64,000 bases of DNA from Paraburkholderia acidipaludis NBRC 101816 (GCF_000684975.1 NZ_BAXZ01000005.1:186001-250000), one strand, 5' to 3'. Shown: positions 34,334-44,196, counted from the stretch's first letter. Numbers and translations are program-made. The notes: generated by a model not told the origin, from the letters alone.

Positions 34334-34749
34334 TGTCTTGTGCTCCCAAAGCGGTATCCGTATCCGCGCAGCGCGCGGCGCAGCGTGCGACCTGCACCGG
34401 CCTTCCTGCGCGGTGGAAGGTACCAGCCATCTGTGATCCATCTTAGCTGTTGTTTCGCCAGGTTGCAGTCAAAGAGCACAGACCGCTCCCGGCGGGTCCA
34501 GTTCCGGAAAAGACGCCTTGAACGGTCCCCACCGAGGTCATCGGTCGGCGGCGATGGGCCGGCACTTTGGCACGCTGCGCGCATTAAGCGAACCCGGCGC
34601 ACGGAGTCGACCCGCCGTCGCGACATTCCGGGCATCGGCCCACGGCCCGCGCAAACGCTCGACCCACCGCGCATTGCGGCACCGCGGTGCAAACTTGAAG
34701 TGAAATCAAGGATTTGCCCGCTCGCATAACCCGCTGCTCGATAGGGCGA
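34334..34749. other. Intergenic region
   Basis: About 415 bases upstream of the ferritin-like gene. I see no gene with a supported start and no clear repeat; it should hold the leftward promoter. Confidence 0.4.
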
Positions 34750-34953
34750 ATGTCAAACGGAAAATTTTCGGGGCGTGGTTTGTACAACGCAGGCCCTTTG
34801 ACTACACTCCAGTTCCCCGCCGCCGATCCCGGGCTGGATGCTGTTTGGCCACTGTTCTGGCCGCCGGAACTGGCCGATGTGTTCAGCAAACGATCCGCGC
34901 GGTTGCAGGCTTTCGCTCACACCCACCGCATTCTGTCGCCGGACTGCCCATGA
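34750..34953 (+). CDS. Possible small protein
   Basis: A 67-aa reading frame (MSNGKFSGRGLYNAG ... FSKRSARLQAFAHTH) with AGGG about 5 bases before its ATG. There is no family resemblance. Codon use is not decisive, so it may not be a gene. Confidence 0.3.
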   Translation: MSNGKFSGRGLYNAGPLTTLQFPAADPGLDAVWPLFWPPELADVFSKRSARLQAFAHTHRILSPDCP

Positions 34954-34996
34954 GGCTCACCGCGGCGACCTCTGATGCGGTAACACGGAGAGAACG

Positions 34997-35194
34997 ATGC
35001 TGAGTCCGCATGAATTTGCCACTTTGCTGCTAGTGAAGGACGCCCCCAATCAGATCGACATGGAACGAGAAGAACTGGACGCATTGCTCGAGCGCCAGTT
35101 GGTTCAGCTGGAACGGCTGGCCTCGGGCCGACAGCAATGGCGACTCACCGAAAGCGGCGACACCGCGCTGCGAGCCATCAAACGGTGCTCCTAG
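34997..35194 (+). CDS. Small winged-helix-like protein
   Basis: A 65-aa protein beginning MLSPHEFATLLLVKDAP and ending RQQWRLTESGDTALRAIK. The order helix, helix (EREELDALLERQLVQLE), strand turn (WRLTESG) resembles a minimal winged helix, as seen in small DNA-binding or antitoxin-like proteins; this is a pattern reading, not a family match. ATG 34997 has GGAGA about 6 bases upstream, which makes it more credible than other short frames here. Confidence 0.58.
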   Translation: MLSPHEFATLLLVKDAPNQIDMEREELDALLERQLVQLERLASGRQQWRLTESGDTALRAIKRCS

Positions 35195-35469
35195 GCGAGC
35201 GGGCGCCGCATGCAAGGCGCTCTCCCACTGCCCTTTAAACGTTTTCGGCCGCAGCGGCACGCGGGAAGCACCCGCCGAACCGCTTCGTCGAATCCATCCC
35301 CGATGCAGGCGCACGGCTTCAGACGAACGCGCCTGCAGTGCATGGTCACGCGGACCCGCGCGCTTCATGCCCGCGTGACCACTTTTTCCAGCTGCATTGC
35401 CTTGGGCGTTCCGCGGCAGTGCCACCGTGCTGTATTCGCAATCGCTTCGTCCGACACCCCGCCCGGCTC

Positions 35470-35847
35470 TCAGCCGGCGCGCAAGGTGGGGTCCACCGCT
35501 GCGCGCCAGCTGATGGCCGCGGCCCGCTGCTGATTGAGATACGTCACCCACTGATTGCGCGCCTCAGGATCGTGGCTCGTGCCAAGCGCGCTGTAATGCT
35601 GCGCGAGCGCCGCCTGGAAGCCGCAGTACTGCTCCTGCGAGAGCTTGCCGCGCCGGTTGGCGACGTACGCATCGAAGGTCGCGGCATAAACCGCCTGAGT
35701 GTCGGCGCCGAAGTCGGCTGGTTGGCCGCCGCACATCTGCTGCAAAGCGGCAAAGGACGGGCCGCCGAACCCACCGCCCTCCGGCGCCGGCGTGCTCGCG
35801 CATCCCGCCAGCAATGCCGCCGCGCCGATCATCGCCAGTCCACGCAT
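35470..35847 (-). CDS. Small outer-membrane-type lipoprotein
   Basis: A 125-aa protein with a lipoprotein signal peptide ending in the lipobox ALLAGC (Cys about residue 16), a Gly/Pro linker, and a helical domain with two further Cys (QMCGGQPADF and EQYCGF). Lnt, encoded at 44.2 kb, would complete its acylation. The mature domain has no family I recognise. Start ATG 35847. Confidence 0.75.
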   Translation of the reverse strand: MRGLAMIGAAALLAGCASTPAPEGGGFGGPSFAALQQMCGGQPADFGADTQAVYAATFDAYVANRRGKLSQEQYCGFQAALAQHYSALGTSHDPEARNQWVTYLNQQRAAAISWRAAVDPTLRAG

Positions 35848-36040
35848 GTCTTCTCCTTTTTCCGGTTGAACGATCCGTCAGTCGGGCTCGATGGGCCATT
35901 GTCGCATTGCACGGCCCGCCCGACCTCCTGGCCGTTCGGGCGAGGCGCACAAAAGCACGTATCATGATGCTTTCAGCCCTCCCGCCCACCCGGATCTGCC
36001 GCATTGCCGACGGTCCGCCGTTTTGCCCGCTCTCTTACGC

Positions 36041-36727
36041 ATGATCGACCACCTTATTTGCGACTGCGACGGCGTGCTCGTCGACAGCGAAGTCATTGCC
36101 GATCGCGTGCTGTTCGAAACGCTGAGCCGCACCTTCCCCGGCGTCGATTTCCACCCCGTCGTGAAATCGGCTTTCGGCCAGCAAACGTCGCGCTTTCTCG
36201 ACGACGTCGCCGCACGCTTTCAGCTTACGATGCCCGACGATTTCCTCGATACCATCGACCACAATATCGAGATTGCGCTCGCGGAGTCGCTATGCCCGAT
36301 CAACGGCGTGCGCGATGCCTTGCGCCAGATCGCACTGCCGGCCGCCGTGGTGTCGAACAGCCGCCTCGCGCGCGTCAGGTCGTCGGTGCACCGCGCGGGG
36401 CTCGATGCGATCTTCGGCGAACGTGTGTTCAGCGCCGAGCAGGTCGCGCGCCCCAAGCCTTATCCGGACGTCTATCTGCATGCCGCTCAGACGCTCGACG
36501 TCGAGCCGGCACGCTGCGTCGTCGTCGAGGACAGCATTTCCGGCCTGAATGCCGCGCGGGCAGCCGGCATGAAGACGATCGCGTTCGTCGGCGCGAGCCA
36601 CATTCCCGCGGGCTATGCGGACGTGTTGCGGGAAATGGGCATCAACCGGATCATCGAGCGGATGGAGGCGTTGCCCGCGCTCGTCGAGGCGGGCGTGCGC
36701 GGGGAATTCGGCGACGTGCAGTCCTAG
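36041..36727 (+). CDS. HAD-superfamily phosphatase
   Basis: A 228-aa HAD subfamily IA hydrolase, YieH-like. Motif I is DCDGVLVDSE (nucleophile Asp near residue 8), motif II VVSNSR, the Lys of motif III is in RPKPYPDVY, and motif IV is VVEDSISGLNAARAAGM. These enzymes remove phosphate from sugar phosphates or phosphoglycolate; the substrate is not deducible. ATG 36041 gives the standard start. It converges on the MFS exporter gene. Confidence 0.88.
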   Translation: MIDHLICDCDGVLVDSEVIADRVLFETLSRTFPGVDFHPVVKSAFGQQTSRFLDDVAARFQLTMPDDFLDTIDHNIEIALAESLCPINGVRDALRQIALPAAVVSNSRLARVRSSVHRAGLDAIFGERVFSAEQVARPKPYPDVYLHAAQTLDVEPARCVVVEDSISGLNAARAAGMKTIAFVGASHIPAGYADVLREMGINRIIERMEALPALVEAGVRGEFGDVQS

Positions 36728-36769
36728 CCTCGCCGGCCGTAGCGCAGTCCGGCCAGACCGGCGCACTGC

Positions 36770-37960
36770 TCAGCAGGCATCCTGCCTGACCGCGACGCGC
36801 GCACTGCGCGCCGCCGCCGTGCGTCCGTCGAGGCGCGCCGCAAACGCCGTCAGCAGCAATGCCGCCACCGACACCGCCGCGGCCACCCACGGCAGCGCAT
36901 CGAGCGCCACGCCGTGCGCGATCGCCAGGCCGCCGAGCCACGCACCCATCGCATTGCCGACGTTGAAGGCGCCGATGTTGAGCGTCGAGGCGAGATTCGG
37001 CGCCGCCGCGGCCTTCGCCACCACGCGCATCTGCAGCGGCGGCACGGTCGCGAACGCGGCAACACCCCAGACGAACACGGTGATGGCGGCGGGCACGCTC
37101 GCGTGGCTCGTCTTCGTGAATACGGCCATGACGACGACCAGCAGCACGAGGATGCCCATCAGCGAGGGCATCAGCGCGCGGTCGGCGAGCTTGCCGCCCA
37201 AGGTATTGCCGAGCGTGAGCCCGAGGCCGAACAGCACGAGCATCAGCGTGACGCCGCGCGGCGAGAAGCCGCTCACCTGCTCGAGGATCGGCGCGATATA
37301 GGTGAACACCACGAACACGCCGCCGAAACCGAGCACCGTCATGCCGAGCGCCATCCAGACCTGCGGATCGCGCAGCACGCGCACCTCATGGCCGAGCCCG
37401 GCGGGCGCGCTGTCGTGATGGTTCGGCACGAGCGCGCTCACGCCCGCGAGCGAAATCACGCCGAACGCGCTGACGATCCAGAAGGCCACCCGCCAGCCGA
37501 ACTGCTGCCCGATGGCCGTGCCGAACGGCACGCCCAGCACGGTCGCCAACGTCAGGCCCGTGAACATCAGCGCGATCGCGCTGGCGCGCTTCTCGGCGCT
37601 CACGAGCGAGGCGGCCACCACGGCGCCGATGCCGAAGAACGACCCGTGCGCGAACGAGGTGACGACGCGCGCGACCATCAGCAGCGGATAGTTCGTGGCA
37701 ACGGCGCACAGCACGTTGCCGACGATGAAAATGCCCATCAGCAGTTGCAGGGCGAGCTTGCGCGGCATGCGGCTCGTGAGCACGGCGAGCAGCGGCGCGC
37801 CGGCGGCAACACCGAGCGCATAGCCGGTCACGAGGAGACCGGCGGCGGGAATCGACACCGAAAGGTCGTGCGCGACCTCGGGCAGCAGGCCCATGATCAG
37901 AAACTCGGTGGTGCCGATGGCAAAAGCGCTGATCGCCAGCGCAAGCAGAGGAACGGGCAT
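36770..37960 (-). CDS. MFS drug/sugar exporter, AraJ/YdhP-like
   Basis: A 396-aa protein of 12 membrane helices in the DHA1 family: FAIGTTEFLIMGLLPEVAHDL in helix 1, GAPLLAVLTSRMPRK after helix 2, SFFGIGAVVAASLV in helix 4 and GVPFGTAIGQQFGWR in helix 5. It probably expels small molecules such as sugars or drugs. ATG 37960 with GGAG 8 bases upstream is preferred to the long open frame beyond. It is divergent from a LysR regulator that likely controls it. Confidence 0.9.
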   Translation of the reverse strand: MPVPLLALAISAFAIGTTEFLIMGLLPEVAHDLSVSIPAAGLLVTGYALGVAAGAPLLAVLTSRMPRKLALQLLMGIFIVGNVLCAVATNYPLLMVARVVTSFAHGSFFGIGAVVAASLVSAEKRASAIALMFTGLTLATVLGVPFGTAIGQQFGWRVAFWIVSAFGVISLAGVSALVPNHHDSAPAGLGHEVRVLRDPQVWMALGMTVLGFGGVFVVFTYIAPILEQVSGFSPRGVTLMLVLFGLGLTLGNTLGGKLADRALMPSLMGILVLLVVVMAVFTKTSHASVPAAITVFVWGVAAFATVPPLQMRVVAKAAAAPNLASTLNIGAFNVGNAMGAWLGGLAIAHGVALDALPWVAAAVSVAALLLTAFAARLDGRTAAARSARVAVRQDAC

Positions 37961-38024
37961 CGCGGACTCCAGAATCGTTCGGGCATTGTCGCTGCGCCGC
38001 GTCAATTTGATAATTGGCGTAGCA

Positions 38025-38041
38025 TTTGAATCATTTTCAAA
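38025..38041. promoter_or_regulatory. Candidate LysR binding site
   Basis: TTTGA (38025-38029) and TCAAA (38037-38041) form an interrupted dyad in the 102-base gap between the divergent MFS and LysR genes, a usual place and form for a LysR site. Confidence 0.45.
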
Positions 38042-38062
38042 CAGAATCTGATAATCGCGGCG

Positions 38063-39031
38063 ATGGACAATCTGGGCGACATCCGGCTTTTCGTCGAGGC
38101 GGCACGGCTCGGCAGCCTTTCGGCCGCGGGGCGCAAGCTGGGGCTCACGCCCGCGGCGGCAAGCGCGCGGCTCGCGCGCCTCGAAGCCGGCCTGCATGCG
38201 CGTCTCTTCGACCGCACCACGCGCCAGCTGCGCCTCACCGACGAAGGCCGTCTTTACCTGAACTGCAGCGAGCAGGCGCTGCGCTCGCTCGACGACGCCA
38301 AGGCCGCGCTTCAGGAGGGCCAGAACGTCGTGCGCGGGAAGGTGCGGATTTCGGCAACGTCCGACTTCGGCCGCAACCTGCTGATGCAGTGGCTCGACGA
38401 GTTCCGCCAGCAGTATCCCGAAGTGCGTTTCGCGCTGATGCTCACCGACTCGCTGGCGAATCTCGTGCAGGAGGACATCGACCTGGCGATCCGTTTCGGC
38501 ACGCCGCAAGACAGCTCGCTGATCGCGCGGCCCCTCGCGCCGAACCGGCGCGTGCTGTGCGCATCGCCCGCCTACCTCGCGCGGCGCGGCGAACCGCGCG
38601 AGCCGCACGATCTGGCCGGGCATGACTGCATCGTGATCGGCTCGGCGGCGGGTCCCGTCAACGAGTGGCGCTTCGCGCGCGGCGACGTCATCCAGCAGCA
38701 CACGGTGCCGCTGGAGACGGCGCTCGAGACCAACGACGGCGCCGTCGCGCGCCAGTGGGCGCTATGCGGCTATGGCCTCGCGGTGAAATCGATCTGGGAC
38801 GTCGCCGACGACCTGCGCGCCGGGCGCCTCAAAATCCTCATGCCCGACTGGCGCTATCCGGATGCACCGCTGCACGCGCTCTACCACCGCAACCGCTTCG
38901 TTGCGCCGCGCGTGCGCGTCGTGCTCGATTTCCTTACCGCGCGCTTCGCGCAGGTCGCCGACGAACTGGACGCGCTCGTGCCGTGCGCACCCGTTTCGGC
39001 CCCCCGGGGCGGACGGCGCAAAAGGCTATAA
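38063..39031 (+). CDS. LysR-family transcriptional regulator
   Basis: A 322-aa regulator. The N-terminal helix-turn-helix is AARLGSLSAAGRKLGLTPAAASARLARLEAGLHARLFDRTTRQLRLTDEG in form; the remaining 230 residues are the periplasmic-binding-like effector domain (RISATSDFGRNLLMQWL, DLAIRFG). It probably activates or represses the divergent MFS gene in response to an unknown ligand. The basic C-terminal tail is unremarkable. Start ATG 38063. Confidence 0.92.
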   Translation: MDNLGDIRLFVEAARLGSLSAAGRKLGLTPAAASARLARLEAGLHARLFDRTTRQLRLTDEGRLYLNCSEQALRSLDDAKAALQEGQNVVRGKVRISATSDFGRNLLMQWLDEFRQQYPEVRFALMLTDSLANLVQEDIDLAIRFGTPQDSSLIARPLAPNRRVLCASPAYLARRGEPREPHDLAGHDCIVIGSAAGPVNEWRFARGDVIQQHTVPLETALETNDGAVARQWALCGYGLAVKSIWDVADDLRAGRLKILMPDWRYPDAPLHALYHRNRFVAPRVRVVLDFLTARFAQVADELDALVPCAPVSAPRGGRRKRL

Positions 39032-39236
39032 TGCTGGATTGCTGAACCGCGGTCCGGCTTCACAAAACGCGTACAAAACAAGCATGTGCGAGCGAAACGC
39101 ACGGGAAAACAACGCACCACGGAGCAAAGGCAAACCAGAAGCACACCGCGCAATTCAGTCCCCTTTTCACCGTAGTCCAGACCCGCAGCACCCGGACGAC
39201 GCCCCCAGGTCAACCACTGCGAACGGCGAATCCCCG

Positions 39237-40610
39237 ATGACCAAGAAAGTTTATGTAAAGACCTTTGGCTGCCAGATGAACGAGTACGACTCCGACAAGA
39301 TGGTCGACGTGCTCGGCGCCGCCGAAGGCCTCGTGAAAACCGACACGCCCGAAGACGCGGACGTGATCCTCTTCAACACCTGCTCGGTGCGCGAGAAGGC
39401 CCAGGAGAAGGTGTTCTCCGACCTGGGCCGCGTGCGCGAACTCAAGGAAGCGAACCCGAACCTGCTGATCGGCGTGGGCGGCTGCGTGGCGAGCCAGGAA
39501 GGCGCGGCGATCGTCGCGCGCGCGCCCTACGTCGACCTCGTGTTCGGCCCGCAGACGCTGCACCGCCTGCCGCAGATGATCGACGCGCGCCGCGCGAGCG
39601 GCCGCGCGCAGGTGGACATCACGTTCCCGGAAATCGAGAAGTTCGACCATCTGCCGCCCGCGCGCGTGGAAGGCCCGAGCGCGTTCGTCTCGATCATGGA
39701 AGGCTGCAGCAAGTACTGCAGCTACTGCGTCGTGCCCTATACGCGCGGCGAGGAAGTGTCGCGCCCGCTCGACGACGTGCTCACCGAAATCGCCGGACTC
39801 GCCGACCAGGGCGTGCGCGAAGTCACGCTGCTCGGCCAGAACGTCAACGCCTACCTTGGCGCGCTCACGGCCGGCGCGACCGACATCGCCGACTTCGCCA
39901 CGCTGATCGAATACGTGGCCGATATTCCCGGCATCGAGCGCATCCGCTACACGACCTCGCACCCGAAGGAATTCACGCAGCGCCTCATCGATACCTACGC
40001 GAAGGTGCCGAAGCTCGTGAGCCATCTGCACCTGCCCGTGCAGCACGGCTCGGACCGCGTACTGATGGCGATGAAGCGCGGCTATACCGTGCTCGAATAC
40101 AAGTCGGTGATCCGCAAGCTGCGCGCGATCCGCCCGGACCTCTCGCTTTCCACCGACATCATCGTCGGCTTCCCGGGCGAGACCGAAGAGGACTTCCAGA
40201 AAACGATGGCGCTCGTCGAAGAGATGAAGTACGACACGAGTTTCTCGTTCATCTACAGCCCGCGCCCCGGCACGCCCGCCGCGAACCTGCACGACGACAC
40301 GCCGCGCGAGGTGAAGCTCAAGCGCCTGCAGCACCTGCAGGCCGTGATCGAAGAGAACGTGCAGCGCATCAGCCGGTCGATGGTGGGCAAGGTCGAGCGC
40401 ATTCTCGTGGAAGGTCCGTCGCGCAAGGATCCGGGCGAGCTCTCGGGCCGCACGGAGAACAACCGCGTCGTGAACTTCCCGGCACCCCTCGCTTCGCATG
40501 CACGCCTGATCGGCCAGATGATCGACGTGAAGATCAATCACGCGTATCCGCATTCGCTGCGCGGCGAGCTTACGCTCGCGCACGAGGACACGTCGGCGCT
40601 CCCGCACTGA
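39237..40610 (+). CDS. miaB: tRNA-2-methylthio-N6-isopentenyladenosine synthase
   Basis: A 457-aa radical-SAM methylthiotransferase. N-terminal Cys12, Cys49 and Cys83 hold the auxiliary 4Fe-4S cluster, and Cys157, Cys161 and Cys164 (CSKYCSYC) hold the radical-SAM cluster. A C-terminal TRAM domain binds tRNA. The enzyme adds a methylthio group to i6A37 in tRNAs that read UNN codons. ATG 39237 (MTKKVYVKTFGC) is the family start; the frame is open upstream into the LysR gene but is not conserved. It heads a miaB-phoH-ybeY run. Confidence 0.97.
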   Translation: MTKKVYVKTFGCQMNEYDSDKMVDVLGAAEGLVKTDTPEDADVILFNTCSVREKAQEKVFSDLGRVRELKEANPNLLIGVGGCVASQEGAAIVARAPYVDLVFGPQTLHRLPQMIDARRASGRAQVDITFPEIEKFDHLPPARVEGPSAFVSIMEGCSKYCSYCVVPYTRGEEVSRPLDDVLTEIAGLADQGVREVTLLGQNVNAYLGALTAGATDIADFATLIEYVADIPGIERIRYTTSHPKEFTQRLIDTYAKVPKLVSHLHLPVQHGSDRVLMAMKRGYTVLEYKSVIRKLRAIRPDLSLSTDIIVGFPGETEEDFQKTMALVEEMKYDTSFSFIYSPRPGTPAANLHDDTPREVKLKRLQHLQAVIEENVQRISRSMVGKVERILVEGPSRKDPGELSGRTENNRVVNFPAPLASHARLIGQMIDVKINHAYPHSLRGELTLAHEDTSALPH

Positions 40611-40644
40611 ACGCGCGAACCCTGAACCGGAGTTCACTGCTACC

Positions 40645-41751
40645 TTGAAGAATCAGCAACAGCAACTCGAATTCAACGCGCCGCGCGACGACAACGCGCG
40701 GCTCGCCAACCTCTGCGGCCCGCTCGACGAAAACCTGCGGCAGATCGAACAGGCGCTCGACGTCACGCTCTCGCGCCGCGGCCACAGGATCGCGATTCGC
40801 GGCCGCGGCGCGAAACTCGCGCTCACCGCGCTCGAGAACTTCTACAACCAGGCGCGCGATCCGCTTTCCGTCGACGATATCCAGCTGGCGCTCGTGGAAA
40901 CGCGCCATCGAGGCAGCCAGGCGAACGACGCGCGCAATGGCGCTAACGGCGGGAATGGCGGAAGCGGCGGAAGCGGCGGCGCTGTCGAGATCGACCCGCG
41001 CTTTCGCGGCGACCCCGATCATCCGTTCGACGAACCCGCGGGTCAGGACATCGACGCCGAGGAACTCGGCCCGAAGCTCTACACGCGCCGCGCCGACCTG
41101 CGCGGGCGCACGCCCGCGCAGCGCGAGTACCTGAAGCAGATCATCTCGCACGACGTGACGTTCGGCGTAGGCCCGGCCGGCACCGGCAAGACCTATCTCG
41201 CGGTGGCCTGCGCCGTGGACGCGCTCGAGCGCGACCAGGTCAAGCGCATCGTGCTCACCCGCCCGGCCGTGGAAGCGGGCGAGCGTCTCGGCTTCCTGCC
41301 GGGCGACCTCGCGCAGAAGGTGGATCCGTATCTGCGTCCTTTGTACGACGCGCTCTACGATCTGCTCGGCTTCGACAAGACGGCGAAGATGTTCGAGCGC
41401 CAGATGATCGAGATCGCGCCGCTCGCCTACATGCGCGGCCGCACGCTCAACCACGCGTTCATCATCCTCGACGAGGCGCAGAACACCACGCCCGAGCAGA
41501 TGAAGATGTTCCTCACGCGGATCGGCTTCGGCTCGAAGGCCGTCGTGACCGGCGACACCACCCAGGTGGACCTGCCGCGCGGCCACAAGAGCGGCCTGAT
41601 CGAGGCGCAGCAGGTGCTGGCCAACGTGCGCGGCATCGCGCTCACGCGCTTCACGAGTGCCGACGTCGTGCGCCATCCGCTCGTAGCGCGTATCGTCGAG
41701 GCATACGACGCTCATTCGAAGAAGGACGAAGGCAACGGCGACGCCCGCTGA
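40645..41751 (+). CDS. ybeZ: PhoH-like protein (YbeZ)
   Basis: A 368-aa P-loop protein. The N-terminal KH-like part is followed by a Gly/Asn/Ser-rich linker (about residues 97-112), then the PhoH ATPase with Walker A GPAGTGKT (175-182), RPAVEAGERLGFLPGD and Walker B FIILDEAQN. YbeZ works with YbeY in ribosome and RNA metabolism. The start is TTG 40645; no ATG is available near the conserved N-terminus and GGAG lies about 11 bases upstream. The gene sits 34 bases after miaB. Confidence 0.93.
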   Translation: MKNQQQQLEFNAPRDDNARLANLCGPLDENLRQIEQALDVTLSRRGHRIAIRGRGAKLALTALENFYNQARDPLSVDDIQLALVETRHRGSQANDARNGANGGNGGSGGSGGAVEIDPRFRGDPDHPFDEPAGQDIDAEELGPKLYTRRADLRGRTPAQREYLKQIISHDVTFGVGPAGTGKTYLAVACAVDALERDQVKRIVLTRPAVEAGERLGFLPGDLAQKVDPYLRPLYDALYDLLGFDKTAKMFERQMIEIAPLAYMRGRTLNHAFIILDEAQNTTPEQMKMFLTRIGFGSKAVVTGDTTQVDLPRGHKSGLIEAQQVLANVRGIALTRFTSADVVRHPLVARIVEAYDAHSKKDEGNGDAR

Positions 41752-41786
41752 GTGCCCGTCCGACCGCAAGCGCTGCTCGAGCTTTT

Positions 41787-42248
41787 ATGGCCCGCACACC
41801 GAAACTCAAACTGACCGTGCAGTTCCCCGCCGCCAAGGCGTTCCCACAGCACAAGGCGGCGCTGCCGCGCGCGACCGTGGCGGCGTGGGTGAAGTCCGCG
41901 CTTTTCGCCGATGCCGAGCTGACCGTGCGCTTCGTCGACGCCGAGGAAGGCCGCACGCTCAACCGCACCTATCGCGGCAAGGACTACTCGACCAACGTGC
42001 TCACCTTCGCCTATGCGGAGAGCGAGGACGACCCCGTCACCGGCGACCTGATCCTCTGCTGCCCGGTGGTCGAAAAGGAAGCCGCCGAGCAGGGCAAGCC
42101 GCTCGCCGCGCACTACGCGCACCTGCTCGTGCACGGCGCGCTCCACGCGCAGGGATACGATCACGAGGACGAGGCCGAAGCCGAGGAAATGGAAGGCATC
42201 GAGACCGAAATCCTGACCTCGCTGGGCTTTCCCGATCCGTACAAATAA
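41787..42248 (+). CDS. ybeY: Endoribonuclease YbeY
   Basis: A 153-aa metalloprotein with the zinc motif HGALHAQGYDH (His116, His120, His126) and YRGKDYSTNVLTFAY in the middle. It takes part in 16S rRNA 3' maturation and ribosome quality control. Length and residues are normal. It follows ybeZ at 35 bases, in the usual cluster. Confidence 0.96.
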   Translation: MARTPKLKLTVQFPAAKAFPQHKAALPRATVAAWVKSALFADAELTVRFVDAEEGRTLNRTYRGKDYSTNVLTFAYAESEDDPVTGDLILCCPVVEKEAAEQGKPLAAHYAHLLVHGALHAQGYDHEDEAEAEEMEGIETEILTSLGFPDPYK

Positions 42249-42278
42249 GCCCCGGCGTCGCTGCCCGGCCTGCACGAG

Positions 42279-42953
42279 ATGAGCGCGAAGACCCCCGATC
42301 CGCTTCACGAACCGCCCTCGGGCGGCACCGCGCCCGCCCCCGGCGCCGGCTACCCGCCGGCGCTGGGCGAGCCGCGCCTGCTCACCGAAGCCGAACTGCG
42401 CGCCTCGCTCGAAGACACGCTTGCGGACTGGGACCGCGCGGGCGACCTGTGGCTCTTCGGCTATGGCTCGCTGATCTGGAACCCGGGGCTTCCCACCGTC
42501 GAGAACGTGCGCTCGCGCGTGCACGGCTTTCACCGCGGGCTCTACCTGTGGTCGCGCGTGAACCGCGGCACGCCCGAACAGCCGGGGCTCGTGCTCGCGC
42601 TCGATCGCGGCGGCTCTTGCGCGGGCGTGGCGTTCCGCCTCGCCGCCGAGGGTGTGATGCCCCACCTCGAAGCGCTCTGGCGCCGCGAAATGCCGATGGG
42701 CTCGTACCGGCCGGCGTGGCTGCCCTGCGCGCTCGACGACGGGCGGCGCGTTGCAGCGCTCGCCTTCGTCATGCGGCGCGACGTGCCCACCTACACCGGC
42801 AAGCTCACCGACGACACCGTACGCACGGTGCTAGGCTGCGCGAGCGGGCGCTACGGCACGACGCTCGACTACGTGCGGCGCACGGTCGACGCGCTGCGCG
42901 ACAGCGGCATGCCCGACCGGGCTCTGGAGCGGCTGCTCGCGCGCTGCGCCTGA
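42279..42953 (+). CDS. ChaC-like gamma-glutamylcyclotransferase
   Basis: A 224-aa protein with the family glycine motif LFGYGSLIWNPG (about residues 63-74), then RVHGFHRGLYLWS and a later Glu-containing core (EALWRREMPMGSY). ChaC enzymes cleave glutathione to 5-oxoproline and Cys-Gly. The first 50 residues are Pro/Ala-rich and probably flexible. It lies between ybeY and corC, an insertion into the cluster as known from E. coli. ATG 42279 has GAG close upstream. Confidence 0.9.
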   Translation: MSAKTPDPLHEPPSGGTAPAPGAGYPPALGEPRLLTEAELRASLEDTLADWDRAGDLWLFGYGSLIWNPGLPTVENVRSRVHGFHRGLYLWSRVNRGTPEQPGLVLALDRGGSCAGVAFRLAAEGVMPHLEALWRREMPMGSYRPAWLPCALDDGRRVAALAFVMRRDVPTYTGKLTDDTVRTVLGCASGRYGTTLDYVRRTVDALRDSGMPDRALERLLARCA

Positions 42954-43089
42954 GGCATCTGCACGACATCTGCGTTACGATTGGGTGGCCGGCGCCCCTG
43001 GCTTACACAGACGCGCCACGGGCATGATGTATCCTTAACCTTCCGCAACAGCGCGCCCGGCCATCAACTGGCTTTCAAGGCGCACCACC

Positions 43090-43983
43090 ATGAACGACTC
43101 CTATCCCAGTCGACGACATACCGACAAACCGCAGGAAAAGCGCTCGCTGCTCGAGCGACTGACCGACTTCATCTCGCCCGAGCCCGACTCGCGCAGCGAG
43201 CTTCTCGAAATCCTCCAGGACGCGCACGCCCGCAATCTCATCGACGCCGACTCGCTGTCGATGATCGAAGGCGTGTTCCAGGTCTCCGAACTGTGCGCGC
43301 GCGACATCATGATCCCGCGCGCCCAGATGGACGCGATCAACATCGCCGACCGTCCCGACGACTTCATCCCCTTCGTGCTGGAGAAGGCGCACTCGCGCTA
43401 CCCGGTGTACGAGGGCAATCGCGACAACGTGATCGGCGTGCTGCTCGCGAAAGATCTGCTGCGCTACTACGCGCAAGAAGAGTTCGACGTGCGCGGCATG
43501 TTGCGCCCGGCCGTGTTCATTCCCGAATCGAAGCGGCTGAACGTGCTGCTGCACGACTTCCGCGTGAACCGGAACCACATTGCGATCGTCGTCGACGAAT
43601 ATGGCGGCGTCGCCGGCCTCATCACGATCGAGGACGTGCTGGAGCAGATCGTTGGCGACATCGAGGACGAGTACGACTTCGACGAGGAAAGCGGCAACAT
43701 CATCGCCGCGCCGGATGGGCGCCACCGCGTGCGCGCGCTCACCGAGATCGAGCAGTTCAACGAGGTGTTCGGCACCCATTACCCCGACGAGGAAGTCGAC
43801 ACGATCGGCGGTTTCGTCACGCACCACTTCGGGCACGTGCCGCACCGCGGCGAGAAGGTGCGGATCGGCGACCTGATCTTCGAGGTGCTGCGCGCCGACG
43901 CCCGCCAGGTTCACATGCTGCTCGTGCGCCGCGACCCGATGGCCGGTCAGCGCGAAAGCGAGCTGCAGCCGCCGGGAACCTGA
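43090..43983 (+). CDS. ybeX: CorC/HlyC-family CBS domain protein (YbeX)
   Basis: A 297-aa soluble protein with two CBS motifs (ARDIMIPRAQMDAINI; HDFRVNRNHIAIVVDEYGGVAGLITIEDVLEQIVGDIEDEYD) and a C-terminal transporter-associated domain (TIGGFVTHHFGHVP). The family is linked to Mg2+/Co2+ efflux and to ribosome metabolism. It lies just upstream of lnt as in many proteobacteria. ATG 43090. A clear terminator follows, so lnt probably has its own promoter. Confidence 0.93.
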   Translation: MNDSYPSRRHTDKPQEKRSLLERLTDFISPEPDSRSELLEILQDAHARNLIDADSLSMIEGVFQVSELCARDIMIPRAQMDAINIADRPDDFIPFVLEKAHSRYPVYEGNRDNVIGVLLAKDLLRYYAQEEFDVRGMLRPAVFIPESKRLNVLLHDFRVNRNHIAIVVDEYGGVAGLITIEDVLEQIVGDIEDEYDFDEESGNIIAAPDGRHRVRALTEIEQFNEVFGTHYPDEEVDTIGGFVTHHFGHVPHRGEKVRIGDLIFEVLRADARQVHMLLVRRDPMAGQRESELQPPGT

Positions 43984-44010
43984 GCGGCCCGCCAACCAGG
44001 CGACCGACGA

Positions 44011-44035
44011 CGCCAGCCTCCGGGCTGGCGTTTTT
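44011..44035 (+). terminator. Rho-independent terminator after ybeX
   Basis: CGCCAGCC (44011-44018), a TCCG loop, and GGCTGGCG (44023-44030) followed by TTTTT. Confidence 0.9.
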
Positions 44036-44196
44036 GCTTCGGACGCCAGGGGACCGCGAGCTGGCCCCTGGCGGTTCCAGACGACCGTCCCGGTAACGAC
44101 GCACGAAAATGCTATCGTTGCGCTCGTCCCGCAATTCGCGCTCGACGCGCCACCGCCGCGCTCGCGCTTTTTTACTGCAGCACTTCTTCGCACCGT

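Noticed and set aside
35210..35533. Plus-strand open frame opposite the lipoprotein gene
   Set aside because: Overlaps the well-supported lipoprotein on the other strand and lacks a start signal.
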